A stretch of 14,441 bases of DNA from Phycisphaerae bacterium (lineage in GTDB: Bacteria > Planctomycetota > Phycisphaerae > JAAYCJ01). Below the pieces are notes generated by a model that saw nothing but the letters and a program-made list of their open reading frames with translations, was not told the origin of the DNA and ran no database searches. The DNA lies in the NCBI GenBank assembly GCA_012514125.1, contig JAAZAW010000182.1:1-14441 (forward strand), read 5' to 3'. Positions 10,566-14,441 of the stretch are shown here, in pieces (the first letter of the stretch is position 1; the number at the start of each line of letters is the position of its first letter). The translations under genes were made by a program, and so were the position numbers.

Positions 10566-11501
10566 TCAGGGATCATTTTTTCGCCACCAGCTTACCGCAC
10601 CATATAACTGCGCCGTACCGCCAAGTTTTCCTACGCAGACCAAAGGCGGACATTTCATCTTCTGTAAGACCGCTTTTAGTGACATTTCAAAAAGGTCGAA
10701 CGATTTGGCAATTTGCCCGCCGAAAATAATGATCTGCGCCGCCAATTGCTGAGCCAACGGCATGAGCACATTTCCCAGATCTTCGCCAAACTGGTCGAAA
10801 ACCGCCCTCGCCTCCGCGTCGCCCCGAAATGCAGCCTCTGCGATTCCCTTCACACCGTTGCTCGCATCATAAGCGGGGCGACAGGCCCTGTATCGCGCAA
10901 GTAACGCTCTGCTGGAAACCGAATCTTCGACAATCCCACCCTGATAAGGTTTATTCCATAAACTCACCTCATCCGCCGGACTGCCCAGGGCATCAACGAG
11001 AACTTCGCCTTCCACGCTCGCCGCTACACCAATGCCCGTTCCCAGCGTCACACCGATCACATGTGAGAATCCTTCTCCTGCTCCTCGCCACGTCTCGCCG
11101 ATCACAAAGGCATTCGCGTCATGACAGAATCGAACCGGCACCGACGCCGTTTCCGGCAATCGCTTGTGAAGTTCAGCCGAAAGATCGAGGCCGTAAATGC
11201 TCGCGAATTTATGCGTCATTAAACTGATGCCTCGGTTGTAATCGAAGGGGCCGGGCATCGCGATGCCGATTCCGTCGATTTCCGCCAAACCTGAAACTTC
11301 CCGAGCCTTGTGAACTCCCGCTTCGACGGCACTGGAAAAACTGTGAATAATGGTTTCCATGGCTCCGTTTGAGTCTACCGTCACCGGTCGAATCTCCACC
11401 ACGTCGCCCGAGTTCCCAATCAAACCCGATTTGATGAAGGTTCCACCGATATCCAGTGCCAGAACATACCTTTCCCCGGCAATGCCGTTTCGCTCATCCA
11501 T
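10566..11501 (-). CDS. ROK-family sugar kinase without the usual zinc motif
   Basis: Encodes 311 residues. ROK kinases phosphorylate glucose, N-acetylglucosamine, N-acetylmannosamine or fructose with ATP in the cytoplasm. Visible features: the phosphate loop LALDIGGTFIKSG (D17, GGT 19-21), AMPGPFDYNRG (81-91), the catalytic aspartate in CHDANAF (D128), and the second phosphate loop LGTGIG (153-158). The family's usual zinc site (an EIGH-type histidine and a C-x-C-G-x-x-G-C-x-E cysteine cluster) should follow at about 175-200, but the segment there (DEVSLWNKPYQGGIVEDSV) has neither that histidine nor any cysteine, so this is a zinc-free variant. It is likely a kinase rather than a repressor, as there is no N-terminal helix-turn-helix. 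GGGAGA lies six bases before the ATG. It sits 45 bases downstream of the TM1266-like gene and is probably co-transcribed with it. The sugar cannot be named. Confidence 0.88.
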   Translation of the reverse strand: MDERNGIAGERYVLALDIGGTFIKSGLIGNSGDVVEIRPVTVDSNGAMETIIHSFSSAVEAGVHKAREVSGLAEIDGIGIAMPGPFDYNRGISLMTHKFASIYGLDLSAELHKRLPETASVPVRFCHDANAFVIGETWRGAGEGFSHVIGVTLGTGIGVAASVEGEVLVDALGSPADEVSLWNKPYQGGIVEDSVSSRALLARYRACRPAYDASNGVKGIAEAAFRGDAEARAVFDQFGEDLGNVLMPLAQQLAAQIIIFGGQIAKSFDLFEMSLKAVLQKMKCPPLVCVGKLGGTAQLYGAVSWWRKNDP

Positions 11502-11507
11502 GGTGTA

Positions 11508-11513
11508 TCTCCC
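11508..11513 (-). promoter_or_regulatory. Ribosome binding site of the ROK kinase gene
   Basis: GGGAGA on the minus strand, six bases before the ATG at 11501. It supports that start. Confidence 0.7.
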
Positions 11514-11546
11514 GGTTTATAATAGATGTCTTCGGACGAATTTCGT

Positions 11547-11819
11547 TTAACTGGCGGGATGAGTGAATTCAATCGCCTTGACTTCGACACCCTCGATAGC
11601 GTTGAGTTTATCCATCAGCTCATAAGCCTTTGTCTCATCGCCGAACATCTCCAGCAACATCAACCCATTCGTCGAGCAAACGCTATCGCTCACTTCATGA
11701 AGCCCAAGCCGGGTCTTGATATAACAACCAAATTCGCTGAAAAGTTTCTGAACCTGTGGAACATGAGCCAGACGTTCGGTCACATGAACACCCAGAATGA
11801 TATGTTTCGGTTTTACCAT
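11547..11819 (-). CDS. TM1266-like small ferredoxin-fold (ACT-like) protein
   Basis: A 90-residue protein whose pattern (HIILGVHVTERLAHVPQVQ, LFSEFG, IKTRLGLHE, NGLMLLEMFG, LMDKLNAIEGVEVKAIEF) matches the small family named after Thermotoga TM1266, annotated as putative regulators of iron-only hydrogenase systems. The predicted beta-alpha-beta-beta-alpha-beta order is that of an ACT/ferredoxin-like fold, which often binds small ligands as a dimer. No hydrogenase or maturation gene (hydE, hydF, hydG) lies in this window, so the hydrogenase link is not supported here. The start is clear: AGGAGA (11825-11830) sits five bases before the ATG. It lies 120 bases downstream of the PHP gene and 45 bases upstream of the ROK kinase gene on the same strand. 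Ligand and role are unknown; the family call is from pattern memory. Confidence 0.75.
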   Translation of the reverse strand: MVKPKHIILGVHVTERLAHVPQVQKLFSEFGCYIKTRLGLHEVSDSVCSTNGLMLLEMFGDETKAYELMDKLNAIEGVEVKAIEFTHPAS

Positions 11820-11939
11820 CGCATTCTCCTGAAAAAAAGTTTATCAAAAATATGTTTACCAACTTATTATTGAATCTGAATCTCACCGCAAATTCATCAT
11901 CGCCGACCATTTTCACGGCAGACGGATCGTCCATCCGGC

Positions 11940-12881
11940 TCATTTCTTTCTTGACTTCGCCTTCAGAATAATCGGATTGGTCCACGCCCGATTTCCGCTG
12001 CGATCGACCACCTCCGCCCGCAAATATTGAACCTCGTCGGGAACTTCATACCGTCCCGAGACCATCTCTTTTTCACCGTCGGCATAAAAACTTCGGCCAA
12101 AATATTTCTGCGCAATAAAATGAATCTCGACCGCGGGTGAACACCGAATAAAAGCCACCTTGTCTTTGATCATGAAACTTTCAATGATCGGACCGCAGGA
12201 ACTATAGTAACAGCCGGTTCGCAACGCATTGAGCACCGATCGAATCGACAAACTTCGGGCCTTGATCATTGTCCAGCCCATAAAAATATCTCTGCCCTGG
12301 TGCGCATCGTCCACCGCCATTGCCGGCAGATATCGTCCATACGTCAACAGGTCGTCCCACTGAACCGAACTGCACGCCTTGCCGATTTTGCTCGCTGTCG
12401 CGTTATACACCTCGATGCCGATATACCCGTCGATCGCCAGCAGGTGGTTGATATTAAATCCGTTCCAGTAGGGATGGGCCAATATCACCTCACCGCTCGC
12501 TTTTTTCACCAGGTCGATACGGGTCTCGACACTGCAATTTTCCGGAAACGAAAATCCCGTCGGAATGTTTAGGCAAACCAGATGATATAACTCCGATTCG
12601 AACGGGCAGGGGGGGTGGGTTTCCATTCCGCTGATCACCAGGAAATCTTTTTCACAAAATGCCGACACATCGCTGGTCACATCATGATCCGTCACCGCCA
12701 AAATGCTGTACCCCCGGTCGCGATATTGTTGGGCACGAATTTCCAGCGATACATTTCCGTCCGATGCCGTTGTATGCGTATGAAAATTCGCCTTGAACCA
12801 TTTCCCAGACTGTTGAAATGGATTGACCAGATCGCCGGCATGTTCTTTTGGGCGAATTGCCTTAATCATATTTTTTACCAT
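11940..12881 (-). CDS. PHP-domain metal-dependent phosphoesterase (CehA/McbA-like)
   Basis: Encodes 313 residues. PHP enzymes use a cluster of two or three metal ions to cleave phosphoesters and related bonds. Metal-ligand motifs appear in order: NFHTHTTASDG (H34, H36), AVTDHD (64-67), the E87 and H100 region, ILAHPYWNG (H136), and AVDDAHQ (D191, D192, H194). The C-terminal part (about 225-313, with YLRAEVVDRSGNRAWTNPI) is a beta-rich segment seen in the CehA/McbA-type group, several of which are described as carbohydrate- or ester-active hydrolases; the substrate here is unknown. There is no signal peptide or membrane helix. ATG 12881 is taken as the start, with ATG 12869 as the alternative; neither has an SD, and the predicted leader is only about 20 bases. 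The first gene of the minus-strand group. Confidence 0.85.
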   Translation of the reverse strand: MVKNMIKAIRPKEHAGDLVNPFQQSGKWFKANFHTHTTASDGNVSLEIRAQQYRDRGYSILAVTDHDVTSDVSAFCEKDFLVISGMETHPPCPFESELYHLVCLNIPTGFSFPENCSVETRIDLVKKASGEVILAHPYWNGFNINHLLAIDGYIGIEVYNATASKIGKACSSVQWDDLLTYGRYLPAMAVDDAHQGRDIFMGWTMIKARSLSIRSVLNALRTGCYYSSCGPIIESFMIKDKVAFIRCSPAVEIHFIAQKYFGRSFYADGEKEMVSGRYEVPDEVQYLRAEVVDRSGNRAWTNPIILKAKSRKK

Positions 12882-12906
12882 ACAAGTGTACGTTAATATC
12901 TGCTGA

Positions 12907-12936
12907 ACTATCCCCGATTTTACACAAACCCGTCAA
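12907..12936 (-). promoter_or_regulatory. Possible promoter of the PHP gene group
   Basis: On the minus strand TTGACG (12931-12936), an 18-base spacer and GATAGT (12907-12912). The predicted start near 12900 lies about 20 bases before the ATG at 12881. The -10 match is only fair. Confidence 0.4.
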
Positions 12937-13049
12937 AAAGGCAATCACTGATTCAGGAATGAAAACGCTTCAGCTATTGTCAAATTACGCAGGCAAAAAC
13001 ACAGGTGGGTGGGAATTCATAAGGATAGGAATGCGTAAAATACCAGACC

Positions 13050-13089
13050 AAAATAAAAAACGGACAACTCGGTAAAAAGTCGTCCGTTT
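13050..13089 (-). terminator. Rho-independent terminator of the exported-protein operon
   Basis: AAACGGAC (13058-13065) pairs with GTCCGTTT (13082-13089). After one mismatch two more base pairs extend the stem inward. On the minus strand the stem runs into TTTTTTATTTT (13050-13060), so it ends transcription coming from the two small exported-protein genes. Confidence 0.85.
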
Positions 13090-13122
13090 AAAAGTTTGGA
13101 TTGCTCGACGCTATGGAATAAA

Positions 13123-13410
13123 CTATTGTGCCCCCGTCGCCGGTGTAACGTCGGTCGGATTCGAGGTGGCGTTGGGATACCAATAGTTCGGACCGCACAT
13201 GCCCGGATAGGTGCAAAGCGGGTCCAGATCATAGTTCGGACCATTCGGTATCTGGTCGGCGTTACTGATACCCTGATAATCGACTATACCGAGCTGATCG
13301 CAATTAATCAGCGAGCAAACATCGACATTATTGGAGATAAAATCGCAACCTGACAGGAATGTCACATTGAATAATGCAAAAAACGTTAGAAGTAAAACTT
13401 TGGTTTTCAT
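13123..13410 (-). CDS. Small predicted lipoprotein with C-x4-C motif
   Basis: A 95-residue protein of unknown function. The N-terminus has two lysines (MKTKV), a hydrophobic stretch and the lipobox FLSGC (C22), so it should be lipidated and anchored outside the cytoplasmic membrane. The residue after the lipid cysteine is Asp. The mature part holds C32-x4-C37 (VCSLINCDQ) and C66-x5-C72 (LCTYPGMCG), which could form disulfides or bind a metal. The tail is rich in Asn, Pro and Thr. The start is ATG 13410, with GGAAGGG five bases upstream; an upstream in-frame ATG at 13443 lacks a ribosome site and would bury the signal peptide. It follows the other small exported-protein gene by 46 bases on the same strand, and both share the cysteine spacing, so they look like an operon of distant paralogues. 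Confidence 0.8.
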   Translation of the reverse strand: MKTKVLLLTFFALFNVTFLSGCDFISNNVDVCSLINCDQLGIVDYQGISNADQIPNGPNYDLDPLCTYPGMCGPNYWYPNATSNPTDVTPATGAQ

Positions 13411-13456
13411 TGAAGCCCTTCCGTTACCACAAAGGTTGTTCATTTCAAATTCAATA

Positions 13457-13723
13457 CTAAAATGAGAGTCCCGCTAAAGGATTATTTCCACCGGTATTTG
13501 TATCGGTTGTCGTCGTATCGATCGGTTGTGTCGTTCGTGTCGTTCGTTCACATTGAAGGAACATGCAGGGATCGATATATTGCGGGTCTTCGCAATTCAA
13601 AAAATCGCAGGGCCGAATGGTTTGAATCACACCGTTGACCGCACTTGTGGCACAAGTTGACAACGGAACCACGAAAAGGCCTGCCGACAGGGCCATCATC
13701 CAGTTTAAAAGCTTACGTCGCAT
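13457..13723 (-). CDS. Small exported protein with tandem C-x4-C repeats
   Basis: An 88-residue protein of unknown function. MRRKLLNWMM and a hydrophobic stretch form a signal peptide. LSTC (C24) resembles a lipobox, but Thr at -1 is unusual; cleavage by signal peptidase I near CATSA is the alternative. The mature part has two near-identical units 14 residues apart, PCDFLNCE (38-45) and PCMFLQCE (52-59), giving four cysteines with C-x4-C spacing. A Thr-rich low-complexity tail follows (about 61-80). GGGAGA lies about eight bases before the ATG at 13723. It is the first gene of a two-gene operon with the lipoprotein downstream, which has the related VCSLINCDQ motif. No known domain is recognised. 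Confidence 0.78.
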   Translation of the reverse strand: MRRKLLNWMMALSAGLFVVPLSTCATSAVNGVIQTIRPCDFLNCEDPQYIDPCMFLQCERTTRTTQPIDTTTTDTNTGGNNPLAGLSF

Positions 13724-13765
13724 AATCCGTATCTCCCAATTTCAATTATCCATTTGGCCTGCAAG

Positions 13766-13784
13766 TGCTTGGCATATCCAAGCA
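13766..13784. promoter_or_regulatory. Inverted repeat in the leader of the exported-protein operon
   Basis: TGCTTGG (13766-13772) and CCAAGCA (13778-13784) are perfect 7-base arms around CATAT. The repeat lies at the predicted transcription start, about 45-60 bases before the first ATG. It could be an operator or a 5' stem-loop in the message. Confidence 0.4.
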
Positions 13785-13792
13785 TATACGAA

Positions 13793-13821
13793 AGTATGTC
13801 ATGCCGAACCTGAATCGTCAA
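13793..13821 (-). promoter_or_regulatory. Possible promoter of the exported-protein operon
   Basis: On the minus strand TTGACG (13816-13821), a 17-base spacer and CATACT (13793-13798). The -10 is weak; ATACTT at an 18-base spacing is an alternative. It would start transcription near 13786, just at the inverted repeat. Confidence 0.4.
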
Positions 13822-13991
13822 GAGAAAAAAATGAAAGGTTTTCAAAGACTTATACTCTTTCTCTGAATCGTGTTTTGCCTTTGGACGATCAATCCTATTT
13901 ATCGGGCAAGTCGCTTAGGGTGAAGAGTCGAAAGAATTTTCCTGCTAAAAACGCATGAGGTCTTGAAAATAGAAGATAAGTTATAAAAAAA

Positions 13992-14065
13992 CGTTCCCGA
14001 CAGGATTCGAACCTGTAACCTTCGGCTTCGGAGGCCAACACTCTATCCAATTGAGCCACGGGAAC
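13992..14065 (-). tRNA. tRNA-Arg (anticodon CCG)
   Basis: A 74-nucleotide cloverleaf. The acceptor stem GTTCCCG/CGGGAAC is perfect, the D arm begins GCTC, and the T arm ACAGG/CCTGT closes the loop TTCGAAT. The anticodon stem TTGGC/GCCGA holds the loop CTCCGAA, giving anticodon CCG (14029-14031), which reads CGG arginine codons. The 3' CCA is not encoded and must be added afterwards. A T run follows at once on the minus strand (13984-13991), a likely terminator. It has its own promoter and no other tRNA adjoins it. Confidence 0.95.
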
Positions 14066-14082
14066 ATTCATGAAACCTCAAT

Positions 14083-14111
14083 ATTATAACGGCTTCCTTT
14101 CCCACGGGCAA
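14083..14111 (-). promoter_or_regulatory. Promoter of the tRNA-Arg gene
   Basis: On the minus strand TTGCCC (14106-14111), a 17-base spacer and a perfect TATAAT (14083-14088). The predicted start near 14076 lies about eleven bases before the tRNA 5' end. Confidence 0.75.
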
Positions 14112-14356
14112 GAATTCAATGAAAAAGAAATCATTTTATCTGTCAATCCCATTCACTCCTTAATATGGATGGTCGCCCCATCCGGAACAAAAATGGAAAG
14201 ACTTTTGTATTGAAGGTAATAAGGGTATAATATATCATAATTGTATAGCAATTTTGCCAGGTCCAAATCAACAAGTTCATCTGGTCATCAGCGCCTTTTA
14301 TGCTATAAATTTAGTTTTCTTTAAAATAATAGTGATATTTTATGCCGGGATGTCGA
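14112..14356. other. AT-rich stretch without a recognised gene
   Basis: No convincing gene is seen. It holds a hairpin GGATGG/CCATCC (14167-14172 with 14178-14183) without a T run, a TATAAT on the plus strand (14226-14231) lacking a good -35, and the inverted repeat AATTG-TATAG-CAATT (14239-14253). The composition suits a regulatory or degenerate intergenic region. Confidence 0.5.
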
Positions 14357-14397
14357 TATAATAGCCACCAGGTCGGTTCATTGCAAAGAACCGCCTG
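14357..14397 (+). promoter_or_regulatory. TATAAT box followed by a strong 5' hairpin
   Basis: A perfect TATAAT (14357-14362) has no good -35 partner. Predicted transcription starts near 14369, exactly where a bulged hairpin begins: CAGG (14369-14372), a bulged T, CGGTTC (14374-14379), an eight-base loop, GAACCG (14388-14393) and CCTG (14394-14397). This may be the leader of a gene beyond the window or a small RNA; no coding start is visible before the edge. Confidence 0.35.
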
Positions 14398-14441
14398 ACA
14401 GCTTATAGCAATAGTGAAAAATTGACTTTTTAAAAGAAAAA

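Noticed and set aside
13529..13546. Tandem 9-base repeat TGTCGTTCG, two copies
   Set aside because: It is explained by the low-complexity Thr-rich tail encoded on the other strand. Two copies are too few to call a repeat element.
13635..13958. A 107-codon plus-strand frame spanning the first exported-protein gene and its promoter
   Set aside because: It overlaps a better-supported minus-strand gene with signal peptide and ribosome site. Its translation has no recognisable features.

Overview
The window looks like a chromosomal stretch of a bacterium of moderate GC content. Several points suggest a planctomycete, perhaps class Phycisphaerae. These are a ceramidase-like protein with a C-terminal jelly-roll-like domain, short cysteine-motif exported proteins, and a mix of genes with clear Shine-Dalgarno (SD) sites and genes that appear to start almost without a leader. 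The lineage is an inference from gene style; no marker gene here proves it.

Layout, left to right: (1) the 3' end of a ceramidase-like gene (+) converges on a glutamate dehydrogenase gene (-), with a strong GDH terminator between them. (2) A 165-base divergent spacer holds back-to-back promoters for GDH (-) and for mfd (+), the transcription-repair coupling factor. (3) A four-helix membrane protein of unknown function and an orphan beta-class DNA methyltransferase form a tight + strand pair. (4) A sialate O-acetylesterase-like hydrolase (+) and a Rieske-type FAD/NAD oxidoreductase (+) follow, each with its own promoter; a perfect 17-base inverted repeat covers the -10 box of the second. (5) A minus-strand group reads in the order PHP-domain phosphoesterase, TM1266-like small regulator, ROK-family sugar kinase. 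(6) Two small minus-strand exported, cysteine-motif proteins form a mini-operon with a good terminator. (7) A tRNA-Arg(CCG) gene with its own promoter follows, and the window ends in an AT-rich region with a promoter-like box and a hairpin that may be the leader of something beyond the edge.

Most genes are housekeeping or common accessory metabolism. No CRISPR array, insertion sequence, phage module or toxin-antitoxin pair was seen. The least explained parts are the paired C-x4-C exported proteins, the operator over the Rieske oxidoreductase promoter, the TM1266-like regulator next to a ROK kinase that lacks the usual zinc motif, and the membrane protein/methyltransferase pair. All promoter calls are by eye against the sigma-70 consensus and are inference.
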